Source: Lachnospiraceae bacterium (GTDB lineage Bacteria; Bacillota; Clostridia; Lachnospirales; Lachnospiraceae). From it: 43,836 bases of DNA. Shown one piece after another: positions 16,252-24,688 of the stretch. Position 1 is the stretch's first letter; every line of letters begins with the position of its first letter. The stretch spans positions 1 to 43,836 of the forward strand of contig JAJQHQ010000074.1 of the NCBI GenBank assembly GCA_021199655.1, read 5' to 3'. A program made the translations under genes and the position numbers. Below the pieces are notes generated by a model. That model was given only the letters and a program-made list of their open reading frames with translations. It searched no databases and was not told the origin of the DNA.

Positions 16252-16467
16252 ATGTCTATCACTGCTACAGAACTGAAATCAAACCTTAGCAGGTATTTGC
16301 TTTTGGCTGCGACAGAAGATGTGTTTATTACTCGTAACGGGAAAACAATCGCAAAGCTGACATCACCGTATCAGAATAAGCTTGATATTGTAGACTCCCT
16401 TTATGGCAGCATTCCGTCGGATATTACCCTGGAGGAAGCTCGTGAAGAAAGGCTGGACAAAATATGA
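16252..16467 (+). CDS. Phd/YefM-type antitoxin
   Basis: A 71-residue protein beginning MSITATELKSNLSRYLLLAA and continuing with VFITRNGKTIAKLTSP, the compact Phd/YefM N-terminal DNA-binding fold. The acidic tail (DITLEEAREERLDKI) should bind the toxin. The ribosome site AGGAAGGAGG lies upstream. The gene overlaps the PIN toxin by 4 nt (ATGA). It would act as antitoxin and as repressor at the palindromes in its promoter. Confidence 0.85.
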   Translation: MSITATELKSNLSRYLLLAATEDVFITRNGKTIAKLTSPYQNKLDIVDSLYGSIPSDITLEEAREERLDKI

Positions 16468-16895
16468 AAGTGTTACTTGATACCTGCGTTATCATCGACT
16501 TTCTGCAACGCCGGGAACCATTTGATCAGGAAGCTGTGCGCATTATGAGGCTGGCAGCGACAAATCAGATTTCCGGCTTCATTACAGCAAAATCGGCGAC
16601 AGATATCTACTATCTCAGCCACAGAGCTACGCATAGTGATAAGGAAAGCAGGTCGAAGCTGAACCAGCTCCTTGCGATAATTGGGATACTGGATACCTCT
16701 GCGGAGGATGTCTTTCATGCGATTAGCTCGGATACGTCTGATTTTGAGGACGCAGTAATGATTGAAACGGCCATCCGCTCCGGTATGGATTGTATTGTTA
16801 CCCGCAATGGTAAAGATTATGAAAAGTCAAAGCTGACAGTTTATAACCCGGAAGAATTTCTCGAATCCTTAAAAGAAGATAATACAGAGGAATGA
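16464..16895 (+). CDS. PIN-domain toxin (VapC-like ribonuclease)
   Basis: A 143-residue PIN-domain protein. It starts MKVLLDTCVIIDFLQRREPF with the first catalytic Asp, has a conserved acidic residue near DFEDAVMIETAI (about 95-105), and ends with the DCIVTRNGKDYEKSKL strand that carries the C-terminal acidic cluster. Such proteins are Mg-dependent endoribonucleases that cleave tRNA, rRNA or mRNA, and are silenced by the cognate antitoxin. Translation is coupled to the antitoxin through ATGA. The gene appears intact. The partner is Phd-like rather than the classical VapB fold, a common combination in Firmicutes. Confidence 0.87.
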   Translation: MKVLLDTCVIIDFLQRREPFDQEAVRIMRLAATNQISGFITAKSATDIYYLSHRATHSDKESRSKLNQLLAIIGILDTSAEDVFHAISSDTSDFEDAVMIETAIRSGMDCIVTRNGKDYEKSKLTVYNPEEFLESLKEDNTEE

Positions 16896-16897
16896 AA

Positions 16898-16934
16898 AAG
16901 CCCCGTCCGATATGCAATTGATCGGACGAGGCTT
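16898..16934 (+). terminator. Hairpin after the PIN toxin gene
   Basis: AAGCC plus CGTCCGAT (16898-16911) pair with ATCGGACG plus GGCTT (16921-16934). There is no clean T-run, so termination would be weak. The CGTCCGAT core equals the operator sequence in the operon promoter. Confidence 0.5.
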
Positions 16935-16949
16935 GTATACTTCTATCAG

Positions 16950-17284
16950 GTGGGCCATAAGGATGCCTGTGGAAATAGGAGTATATTGGTGAGAAACGAG
17001 CAGCTGGCAATCTGGGGGATCAGTCAGGAACAGCTTCACGCGATGGCGATTGCTAATACGAAGAAAGATTGCTTAGACAGATTGGCGGCGATTATTATGT
17101 CCTTCCGAGTAGTCTCCATGAGTGTATCATTCTTCCTGCAAAGGACAGTGGATATATGCAGGCAGAGTATTTACAGGAGATGGTCAGAGAAGTCAATCAA
17201 AAGACCGTCGAGATCGATGATCTTCTGGGAGATTCCGTGTATCGATATTATGCGGATACGGACAAATTGGCTATTGTGGCATAG
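16950..17284 (+). pseudogene. DUF5688-family gene remnant
   Basis: One frame (from about 16950) gives RNEQLAIWGISQEQLHAMAI, the middle of DUF5688 proteins. A second frame from about 17069 gives IGGDYYVLPSSLHECIILPA and then MVREVNQKTVEIDDLLGDSV, the family's C-terminal part, ending at TAG 17284. The N-terminus is missing, and the join near 17060 carries a shift plus an apparent internal deletion of the segment that normally sits between them. DUF5688 has no known function and is common in Lachnospiraceae accessory DNA. Confidence 0.65.
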
Positions 17285-17362
17285 ACGAATCCGTATATGT
17301 TTGCAAGAAGAAGATCGGATAAACCAGGAGAAAAAATATTTGTAGAATATCCACGCTTGTTG

Positions 17363-17371
17363 TGCTATGAT
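17363..17371 (+). promoter_or_regulatory. Possible extended -10 promoter of the AAA/PD-(D/E)XK gene
   Basis: TGCTATGAT is an extended -10 box about 45 nt before ATG 17417. No good -35 box is visible. Confidence 0.3.
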
Positions 17372-17416
17372 AACTGGTGACAACAACAGTGATGAGACGA
17401 ATGGAGGTGTGGAAGA

Positions 17417-19024
17417 ATGGGATATTATCTTAACAGTAACAAGGTCTATTCGCTTTATGAAAGCGAAGCAAGGAAGCCATATTTTATAGACAAGACAGAG
17501 ATGCTGTTTGAACTGATTACCCTTGCCGAGCAGGGAAATAACCACATCTGCATTACACGACCGCGTCGGTTCGGAAAATCTGTGATAGCGTCAATGGTAG
17601 GTGCTTTTTTTAGCAAAGGTTTTGACAGCAGCAGTATTTTTGATTCTTTAAAAATAGCGGGTGATAAGAGATACCGGGAACATTTGAATCAGCATGATGT
17701 GATTTATATTGATTTTAGCGAAGCGGCAAATATAAGTAATAATTACCAGGACTTTATTGATTCCATAACTGGAATTTTGAGAGAGGATTTGCATGAAGCA
17801 TTTCCAGACGTGAAATTTTGGGAAAAGGCTGCCGTGGTCCAGGATCTAAGAAAAATACATGAAAAGACAAAAAAATCTTTTATTTTTGTCTTTGATGAAT
17901 GGGACTGTATTTTCCATAAGCAGTATACGACTAACCATGACAAGGAGTGTTTTATCAACTTCCTTGCGTCATTAACGAAGGGGACTGGATATGTCTCCTT
18001 AAGTTATATGACAGGCGTCCTTCCGGTTGCAAAATACTCCAGTGGTTCTACTATTAATAACTTCATTGAGTATACTATGGCAACGGACGATAAATTCAGT
18101 GAGTATTTTGGTTTTACTGAATCAGAGGTCGATGAATTATATAGGAGATATGAAGCGAAAGTAAACGAACGCAATGTTTCCAGAGAAGATTTGAAATTCT
18201 GGTATGACGGATATCACACGCCTCAGTCAGAAAGAATGTATAATCCACGTTCGGTTGTTCTTGCTCTGGATCGTAACCGTATCAGGAGTTATTGGACTAC
18301 TACCGGACCATACTCGGAAATTGCTGATTACATCGTAAACGATATTGACGGGGTCAGGAAAGATGTGGCGTTGATGGTCGCGGGGGAAGCTGTCCCGGCG
18401 GATGTGGAAGAGTTTGCGGCTACGGCGATGCACTTGAGCACAAAAGATGAAATATTCTCCGCAATGGTAGTTTATGGTTTTCTGAATTACGAGGATGGAA
18501 AAGTCCATATACCAAATAAGGAATTGATGGATGAATTCGCAAAGACCATCCGTCGGGAGAAAAAGCTGGGATATATTTACGATCTGGCAAATGCATCCAG
18601 TCGTATGCTTCTTGCAACGCTGAAAGGCGATACGAAAACGATGGAGGAGATCCTGCAGTTTGCGCATGATACTGAGATTCCATTGTTGGATTACAATAAC
18701 GAGACGGAGCTAACGGCGATTGTAAATCTCGTGTATCTGGCCGCTCGTGACACATATTACGTGGAGCGTGAAAATAAGGCTGGCGAAGGCTATGTCGATT
18801 TCATTTTTTATCCGGAACGACCGGGGGATGATGGAATCATTCTGGAACTGAAAGTTGATGACACGCCAGAGACAGCGATCCAGCAAATAAAGGACAAAAA
18901 GTATGTCCTTAAATTTCAGGGGAAGATGGCGGAGAAGAAACGGCATGCTGGACGGGTGCTTATGGTGGGTATCGGTTATGACAAAAAGAAAAAAGACCAT
19001 CACTGCAAGGTAGAGGTGCTTTGA
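17417..19024 (+). CDS. AAA-ATPase-like / PD-(D/E)XK nuclease-superfamily protein (DUF1703 type)
   Basis: This 535-residue protein has the AAA-ATPase_like domain at the N-terminus: YFIDKTEMLFELI, then a Walker A variant TRPRRFGKSV at about 49-58, and a Walker B-like FIFVFDEWDCIF at about 155. The C-terminal PDDEXK_9 domain has GYVDFIFYP followed by GIILELKVDDTPETAIQQI (about 456-492), the D-(X)n-ExK nuclease signature. The biological role is unknown; a nuclease or mobile-element function has been proposed from sequence. The ribosome site GGAGGTG supports ATG 17417. It is only distantly similar to the pair at 24109 and 25816. It is the sole intact large gene of the small island. Confidence 0.85.
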   Translation: MGYYLNSNKVYSLYESEARKPYFIDKTEMLFELITLAEQGNNHICITRPRRFGKSVIASMVGAFFSKGFDSSSIFDSLKIAGDKRYREHLNQHDVIYIDFSEAANISNNYQDFIDSITGILREDLHEAFPDVKFWEKAAVVQDLRKIHEKTKKSFIFVFDEWDCIFHKQYTTNHDKECFINFLASLTKGTGYVSLSYMTGVLPVAKYSSGSTINNFIEYTMATDDKFSEYFGFTESEVDELYRRYEAKVNERNVSREDLKFWYDGYHTPQSERMYNPRSVVLALDRNRIRSYWTTTGPYSEIADYIVNDIDGVRKDVALMVAGEAVPADVEEFAATAMHLSTKDEIFSAMVVYGFLNYEDGKVHIPNKELMDEFAKTIRREKKLGYIYDLANASSRMLLATLKGDTKTMEEILQFAHDTEIPLLDYNNETELTAIVNLVYLAARDTYYVERENKAGEGYVDFIFYPERPGDDGIILELKVDDTPETAIQQIKDKKYVLKFQGKMAEKKRHAGRVLMVGIGYDKKKKDHHCKVEVL

Positions 19025-19033
19025 AGTAAAAAA

Positions 19034-19075
19034 GAGGAAGCGCATGACACCATCCTGCGCTTCCTCCTTTCTGTT
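19034..19075 (+). terminator. Terminator of the AAA/PD-(D/E)XK gene
   Basis: GAGGAAGCGC (19034-19043) pairs with GCGCTTCCTC (19057-19066), followed by a T-rich tail. Confidence 0.8.
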
Positions 19076-19148
19076 TTGGTTTCGTTTTACGCAATGCCAC
19101 AACTTGCTCAGATCATTCCTGACTGTCTGGCATCGCGTGAATAATTGT

Positions 19149-19279
19149 TGATTAGATGTGGTTTGTGGTGATTAGAGAAGTATCTGATCTAATCAAACGA
19201 TTTTTTGGAAAACCCAGTGTTTAAGCCTGTTTGCGGCTTCCCGGGGTTTTGCGTTTCCGAAGAATCCGAAATCTAATCA
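19149..19279. repeat. Right boundary of the small island: clustered TCTAATCA sites and 13-bp repeat
   Basis: TGATTAGATG (19149-19158), TGATTAGA (19169-19176), ATCTAATCAAA (19187-19197) and CGAAATCTAATCA (19267-19279) all contain the same octamer in one or other orientation. The last is identical to 15908-15920. The array resembles integrase arm or core sites. The 19025-19272 gap otherwise holds only two terminator hairpins. Confidence 0.45.
19209..19250 (-). terminator. Terminator-like hairpin downstream of the MATE gene
   Basis: AAAACCC (19209-19215) pairs with GGGTTTT (19244-19250), with inner TAAGCC/GGCTT. The stem supplies its own A and T runs, so it may work in both directions. Confidence 0.55.
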
Positions 19280-20634
19280 GGCTGCTTCCTGTCAAGCTCC
19301 TTCAGGATCCCGCTTGCCAGCACAAATGCCAGTATAAACGCGAGCACGTCCGAGACCGGCTGGGAGAGCTGCAGCCCGCGCAGTCCGAAAAAGCGCGGCA
19401 GAACAGCCAGCACGGGGATCAGGAAAAGCCCCTGTCTGGCGCAGGAAATGATCGAGGCGCGGAAGCCGTAGCCGATGGACTGGGAGAACATATTGCACAT
19501 GATGTAGTAGCCCCAGAGTGGCATGGTGATCAGCTGGGCGCGCAGCGCAAATGTGCCGATCGCGATGACTTCCGCGTCGTCCCGGCGGAAGAGTGCGATG
19601 ATATGTCCGGAGAACAGCAGGGAAACAGCGCACAGTACCAGCAGGGTGATCGTCGCGACTTTTACACAGAACCAGAACGACCGTTTGACACGGTCGTATT
19701 TTTTCGCACCGAAATTAAACGCGCAGACCGGCTGGAAGCCCTGCCCGAACCCAATGACGACGGAATTGATAAACATCGTAAAACGTGAGACGATTGACAT
19801 CGCCGCAACCGCCGCGTCGCCGTAAGAGCCGGCGATCGAATTCAGCATCACAGAAGAGATGCTGGCAATGCCCTGTCTGGCGAGGGAAGGCGCGCCTGTA
19901 TAGAGAATCCGCCCGTAAATCTGCAGGGACGGCCTGTAATTGCGCGGGGTAATGCGAATCGCGTCCTTGTGTGTATTGCACATATACAGCAGGATGCAGA
20001 AGCTGACGAACTGCGAAAATCCGGTCGCGACCCCGGCACCCATGGTTCCCATCCCCATACCGAAGATCAGGATCGGATCCAGCACCATATTTAAAATACC
20101 GCCGGTCGTGATCCCCACCATGGAATAGATGGCCAGCCCCTGAAAGCGGAGCAGGTTGTTCATGATAAATGAGCAGACCATAAAAGGCGCCGCCAGAAAG
20201 ATATAGCGGGCGTAAGCCATGGCGTAGGGAGCGATGGTATCCGTGGAGCCGAGCAGCATGACGATGGGCTTCAACATTGTTACCCCGAGCACCGCCACCA
20301 CACATCCGAGGGCAAAGCCCGTGAACCAGGCGACAGACGCGTATCTTTTTGCCTCGTCTTCATCGCCGGTTCCGAGCAGCCGGGAGATATTATTACCGGC
20401 ACCCATGCCGATCATAAAGGAAAATGCCTGAATCAGCGCCATCGCCGAATACACGATTCCCACGGCTCCGGAAGCCGAGGTGCCGAGCTGACTTACAAAA
20501 AAGGTGTCCGCCATATTATATATAGAAGTAATCAGCATCGACAGGATCGTCGGTCCTGCAAGCTTAGGGATGATCCGCTCCACCGGGTCATTCAGCATCT
20601 GCTCATTGCGTGATCGTGCTTCTTTTTCTGCCAT
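19273..20634 (-). CDS. MATE-family multidrug/toxin efflux transporter
   Basis: A 453-residue polytopic protein with about twelve membrane helices. MATE hallmarks are present: IPKLAGPTILSMLITSIYNMADTFFV near the N-terminus, then LGTSASGAVGIVYS, GMGAGNNISRLLG, and in the second half GFGQGFQPVCAFNFGAKKYDR. It would export cationic compounds in exchange for Na+ or H+. GGAGG lies 9 nt before ATG 20634. The stop codon falls inside the 13-bp repeat that bounds the adjacent island, so the island abuts the gene without truncating it. Substrate is unknown. Confidence 0.92.
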   Translation of the reverse strand: MAEKEARSRNEQMLNDPVERIIPKLAGPTILSMLITSIYNMADTFFVSQLGTSASGAVGIVYSAMALIQAFSFMIGMGAGNNISRLLGTGDEDEAKRYASVAWFTGFALGCVVAVLGVTMLKPIVMLLGSTDTIAPYAMAYARYIFLAAPFMVCSFIMNNLLRFQGLAIYSMVGITTGGILNMVLDPILIFGMGMGTMGAGVATGFSQFVSFCILLYMCNTHKDAIRITPRNYRPSLQIYGRILYTGAPSLARQGIASISSVMLNSIAGSYGDAAVAAMSIVSRFTMFINSVVIGFGQGFQPVCAFNFGAKKYDRVKRSFWFCVKVATITLLVLCAVSLLFSGHIIALFRRDDAEVIAIGTFALRAQLITMPLWGYYIMCNMFSQSIGYGFRASIISCARQGLFLIPVLAVLPRFFGLRGLQLSQPVSDVLAFILAFVLASGILKELDRKQPD

Positions 20635-20731
20635 TATCCATATCCTCCGTCTATTGTAAGGATTCTCTCTATCGCATATCTGCGCCGTAAATTATCGAGA
20701 TTCCTGTCCACATTACACATCATTGCATATG

Positions 20732-20760
20732 ATTATGCGTAACTGTTCTGTTTTTTCCAA
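20732..20760 (-). promoter_or_regulatory. Promoter of the MATE gene
   Basis: On the minus strand TTGGAA (20760-20755), a 17-nt spacer and CATAAT (20737-20732). The spacer contains GAACAGTTACG, the same 11-mer found in front of PAP2. Confidence 0.5.
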
Positions 20761-20764
20761 AGAT

Positions 20765-21025
20765 ACCAATATTATGATTTGAGCGACAAAAGGGGTATGA
20801 TACTACGGATTGCTACGTGCTTCGCACTCTCGCATCTCCGCTACCGCTTCGGTCGGCGCCAAACGGACATCCACAGGATGTCCAGCGCCCTAAAAACACT
20901 CAGAATCCGCTCATTTTGACCAAAAAAAGCATGGCCAAAATGGCTACTTCTTCGTGTTTTTGCGGTCCCCAAGGTCATGAATAGGAACGCAAGCGTTCCA
21001 TTCCTGACCTTTTTTCCCTTGTATC
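20765..21025. repeat. Gene-free palindromic intergenic block
   Basis: No gene was found in 20635-21641. This part has GGACATCC-ACA-GGATGTCC (20865-20883) and a strong hairpin AGGTCA..GGAACGC-AA-GCGTTCC..TGACCT (20972-21010) followed by a T-run, so a terminator-like end. A stretch near 20840 (CCGCTTCGGTCGGC) recurs inside the dehydratase gene at about 23097. It looks like a dispersed intergenic repeat, but only this copy is in the window. Confidence 0.5.
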
Positions 21026-21109
21026 ATATTATACTTATTTGGAAACAAAAAACAAGAGCAGGTCAAAATAGCATCAAATGTAAAATTCTGGTGAGCTCGA
21101 TTCCTTATC

Positions 21110-21138
21110 TTGACATGCAGGGGCTTGTGAGATAAAAT
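21110..21138 (+). promoter_or_regulatory. Consensus promoter of the dehydratase gene, about 500 nt upstream
   Basis: TTGACA (21110-21115), a 17-nt spacer and TAAAAT (21133-21138), close to the sigma-A consensus. The predicted transcript has a leader of about 500 nt before ATG 21642. Confidence 0.7.
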
Positions 21139-21381
21139 TCATTGAGATAAAAAATATATATCTGAAACATATATCTGAAAAGAATCTATATGAAGAACCA
21201 TGCAGGTTAAAAAAAACATACAGATTTCTGCATGAAAACGAACAAACACCGGATACCGGCAGCGAGTCGCTCCGCCGCCGCCGCCCGTACCGGCTGACAT
21301 ATTGGCTTCGCGGCCGCCGTATCTGGAGAGTCATCGTTATCGCATATAAATAAAACCGTCTGTGGCGATGCGGTGCTCTTC

Positions 21382-21410
21382 GACATAGATTTACAGTATA
21401 AATCTATGTC
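21382..21410 (+). promoter_or_regulatory. Hairpin in the long dehydratase leader
   Basis: GACATAGATTTA (21382-21393) pairs perfectly with TAAATCTATGTC (21399-21410). No T-run follows. It matches no riboswitch class I know. Confidence 0.5.
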
Positions 21411-21641
21411 ATGTGGCGGTATGGCGGAGCCATGCCTGAATAGGGATATCGTCTATATGAGAATCCCCTTCAATCCGGGCATAGCCAGAAAGGGGATAAT
21501 CCGAGCGGTGACAAAGCCTGGACAAAGGAAAGCTCGAGTAAGCATCCGGAAGGATTCGGAATTTGTCCGGGCGGTAAGACGGAGCAGGGAGTAAGGGAGC
21601 AGGGAATTGGGAGTTATGAAAATCAGGATACAGGAGACAAC

Positions 21642-23828
21642 ATGAACAGTAACAGAAAAAGGAAGATTCAGCATTGGAAAGTGATCGCGGCCGGTCTGAT
21701 GGTCTACGATGCCATCGCCATCGCTTTTTCTTATTTTTTCGGATTGTGGCTGCGGTTTGACTTTCAGTACACCACGATCGACAGCGAATATCTGTACGCA
21801 TACGCGCGTTTCATCCCGTTCTACATCATCGCATCGATCCTGTTTTTCTCATGGATGCGCATGTATCGGGGCATCTGGCGGTTCGCCGGGTTTAACGAAC
21901 TGATCCGCTATGCGGCTTCCTCGGTGGCAGCGTCCCTGGCGCACGCCGTTCTGATCACAATTTTTTGCCGCCGGATGCCGTTTTCCTATTACATCGTCGG
22001 AGCGGTGATGCAGCTGATCCTTGTGGTCGGGATGCGCTTTTCCTATCGTTTTTACACGCAGGTCATTCTGGCCGGCATCCGGAAGACACCGGTCGAAGAA
22101 GAAGATCCGGCAAAGAAGGTCATGATCATCGGCGCCGGTGCGGCCGGCAGGACGGTCGTCCGCGAACTGCAGCAGTCGGATAAAACAAACGTGACGGCTG
22201 CCTGCCTCATCGACGACAACCCCAATAAGTGGAACCGCTATGTCGAGGGTGTGCCGGTGGTCGGCGGCAGGGATACGATTCCCGCTTTTGCAGAACGGCT
22301 CGGCATCGAAGAGATCTATTTCTGCATCCCTACAGCGACTGCTGAGGAGAAAAAAGATATCCTCAACATCTGCAAGGAGACCGGATGCAAATTAAAAAGC
22401 CTGCCCGGCATCTATCAGCTCACCAATGACGAGGTGCTGGTCGGCCGCCTGAAATCTGTGGCGGTAGAAGACCTGCTGGGCCGAGAGCCGATCAGGGTCG
22501 ACATGCAGGAAATTTTCCAGTACATAAAAGGCAAGACCATCCTCGTGACCGGAGGCGGTGGCAGCATCGGCAGCGAGCTCTGCAGACAGATTGCCGGACA
22601 TGAGCCCAGGCAGCTGATCATTTTTGACATTTATGAAAACAATGCTTACGAGATCGAGCAGGAGCTGCGGCGGAACTATCCGCATCTGAATCTCGTGGTC
22701 ATGATCGGTTCTGTGCGGGACAGCCGCCGGATCAATCAGGTCTTTGAAGAGTACAGGCCTCAGATCGTCTACCACGCGGCCGCGCACAAACACGTGCCGC
22801 TGATGGAACACAGCCCGAACGAGGCCATCAAGAACAATGTCATCGGTACCTATAAGACCGCTTATGCCGCACTTACGCACGGCACAGAGCGCTTTGTGCT
22901 GATCAGCACGGACAAGGCCGTGAACCCGACCAACATTATGGGCGCTTCCAAACGGCTCTGCGAGATGGTCATCCAGAGCATGGACGCCATCAGCAAGAGC
23001 GGCAGATGGGATCTGCTGCCTCTCGTGCACGAGCACAAAGACAAGGACAAGGAGATTCATGGCCAGGCTGCCTCTGATCCGGTGGAAATGCCCTCCGCTC
23101 CGCTTCGGTCGGCAGCACGGCAGGATCACAGGGCAGATGAATGGGCGGAAGCGGAGAATGAGCATCACTCCCGCATAAACGCAAACGCACTGACCAATAA
23201 AAAGCCGGACCACGGTAAATTAACCGTCGAGAGTGTGAAGAACAAAGAGAGGACCGGTACCCAGTTCGTGGCAGTCCGCTTCGGCAATGTCTTAGGCAGC
23301 AACGGCTCCGTCATTCCGTTGTTTCAGAAGCAGATCGAGAACGGTGGCCCGGTCACTGTCACTCATCCCGAAATCACAAGATTCTTTATGACAATCCCCG
23401 AAGCCGTAAGCCTCGTCCTTCAGGCCGGAACCTACGCCTGGGGCGGCGAAATCTTCGTTCTGGACATGGGAGAGCCTGTCAGGATCGACACTCTGGCGCG
23501 GAATCTGATACGCCTGTCCAACTACAAACCGGATGAAGACATCAAAATCGTGTACACAGGCTTGCGCCCGGGCGAAAAATTGTATGAAGAAAAGCTGATG
23601 GCCGAGGAAGGCATCAAAAAGACTGACAACGAGCTGATCTATATCGGAAAGCCCATCCCGTTCGACGTCGAAGAATTCCTGCAGCAGCTGGAAGAGCTGG
23701 CGGATGCCAGCTATGAAAACAGCCCCGATATCGTAGAGATGGTAGAAAGAATCGTGCCGACATTCCATCCGGCGGGAGAGAAGCCTCAGCCTGCAGAAGG
23801 CTCCTTTGATTTAAAGCCAGAGACCTGA
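21642..23828 (+). CDS. Membrane nucleotide-sugar 4,6-dehydratase/epimerase (PglF/CapD/WbpM type)
   Basis: The 728-residue protein has four N-terminal membrane helices (to about residue 135), a CoA-binding-like Rossmann domain with MIIGAGAAGRTVVRELQQS (about 162-180), then the catalytic SDR domain. That domain shows ILVTGGGGSIGSELCRQI, YHAAAHKHVPLME and STDKAVNPTNIMGASKRLCE, the large-membrane-dehydratase signature in which Lys and Met/Ser replace the usual YxxxK. Enzymes of this group make 4-keto-6-deoxy sugars from UDP-GlcNAc for surface glycans. AGGAGA precedes ATG 21642. A hydrophilic insert (about residues 455-535) splits CEMVIQSMDAISKSG from TQFVAVRFGNVLGSNG, which are nearly adjacent in relatives. 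No glycan cluster is adjacent. Confidence 0.88.
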   Translation: MNSNRKRKIQHWKVIAAGLMVYDAIAIAFSYFFGLWLRFDFQYTTIDSEYLYAYARFIPFYIIASILFFSWMRMYRGIWRFAGFNELIRYAASSVAASLAHAVLITIFCRRMPFSYYIVGAVMQLILVVGMRFSYRFYTQVILAGIRKTPVEEEDPAKKVMIIGAGAAGRTVVRELQQSDKTNVTAACLIDDNPNKWNRYVEGVPVVGGRDTIPAFAERLGIEEIYFCIPTATAEEKKDILNICKETGCKLKSLPGIYQLTNDEVLVGRLKSVAVEDLLGREPIRVDMQEIFQYIKGKTILVTGGGGSIGSELCRQIAGHEPRQLIIFDIYENNAYEIEQELRRNYPHLNLVVMIGSVRDSRRINQVFEEYRPQIVYHAAAHKHVPLMEHSPNEAIKNNVIGTYKTAYAALTHGTERFVLISTDKAVNPTNIMGASKRLCEMVIQSMDAISKSGRWDLLPLVHEHKDKDKEIHGQAASDPVEMPSAPLRSAARQDHRADEWAEAENEHHSRINANALTNKKPDHGKLTVESVKNKERTGTQFVAVRFGNVLGSNGSVIPLFQKQIENGGPVTVTHPEITRFFMTIPEAVSLVLQAGTYAWGGEIFVLDMGEPVRIDTLARNLIRLSNYKPDEDIKIVYTGLRPGEKLYEEKLMAEEGIKKTDNELIYIGKPIPFDVEEFLQQLEELADASYENSPDIVEMVERIVPTFHPAGEKPQPAEGSFDLKPET

Positions 23829-23942
23829 TTACTGGTAAGGCCCTGCGTGCACAGGCGGATCCGAGACGGCAAAATGGAGCCCCACACTTTGACTGTACGT
23901 GTATGGGCGGAGTGAAATGCGAAACACAGAGGATTTTGCTAC

Positions 23943-23971
23943 TTGTGACACAAGCCTTCCTATGGTAAACT
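23943..23971 (+). promoter_or_regulatory. Possible promoter of the first duplicated AAA/PD-(D/E)XK gene
   Basis: TTGTGA (23943-23948), a 17-nt spacer and TAAACT (23966-23971). It lies just upstream of the duplicated segment, so the second gene copy does not have it. Confidence 0.4.
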
Positions 23972-24007
23972 ACATAGGTAAACCCATAAAAAACGGTCCT
24001 CGGATCC

Positions 24008-24688
24008 CAAATCAACAGGATCGAGGAATATGGCATATATGTGACTTATCGGAAGAGCGCTTGCGTCCTTGCCGATCGAAGAACATCACAGGAAGGAGGC
24101 TGCAGTTCATGGGAATCTATTTAAATCCCGGAAACAGGGGGTTTCAGACAATATTAAATGGAACATATGTCGACAAAACGGGACTGATCGATTTCATAAA
24201 CCGAACGATCAATACCCCTCAGAAACTGACATGTTTCAGCCGACCCCGCCGCTTCGGGAAGTCATTTGCCGCGAAGATGCTGTGCGCCTATTATGATAAA
24301 AGCTGTGATTCACGTTCCCTTTTCGAGGGATTGGAAATATCGAAAAAAGACTCCTTTGAGAAGTACCTTAATAAGTATGATGTGATTTATCTGGATATCA
24401 CATGGTTTATCTCCCGCTCAAAGAATAAAGGAGAAAATGTGGTCCTTGATATTCAGAACGCAGTGATAGATGAGCTTAAGAAAGCATTTTTGAATTGCGT
24501 TGATGAAAACGAAACGTTCCTTCCCGATGCCCTTTTGTCTGTCAGCCATAGTGTAGGGAATCAGTTCATCATTATCATAGATGAATGGGATGCGCTTTTC
24601 AGAGAATCAAAAAATGATGAAGCGCTTCAAAAGGAATATGTTCAGCTCCTGAGAGGACTGTTTAAAGGCGGGACAGCGACTGACGAAA
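24008..24688 (+). repeat. Direct duplication, copy 1 (681 bp)
   Basis: This segment is nearly identical to 25715-26395 (offset 1707). It covers about 100 nt of leader and the first 193 codons of the AAA gene. Most differences lie in the leader; few are silent changes in the coding part. Confidence 0.92.

Noticed and set aside
19231-19788. 185-codon plus-strand frame
   Set aside because: Antisense to the MATE gene, with low-quality composition.
21373-21594. 73-codon frame in the dehydratase leader
   Set aside because: It begins within the 21382-21410 hairpin region and lacks a ribosome site and any recognisable domain.
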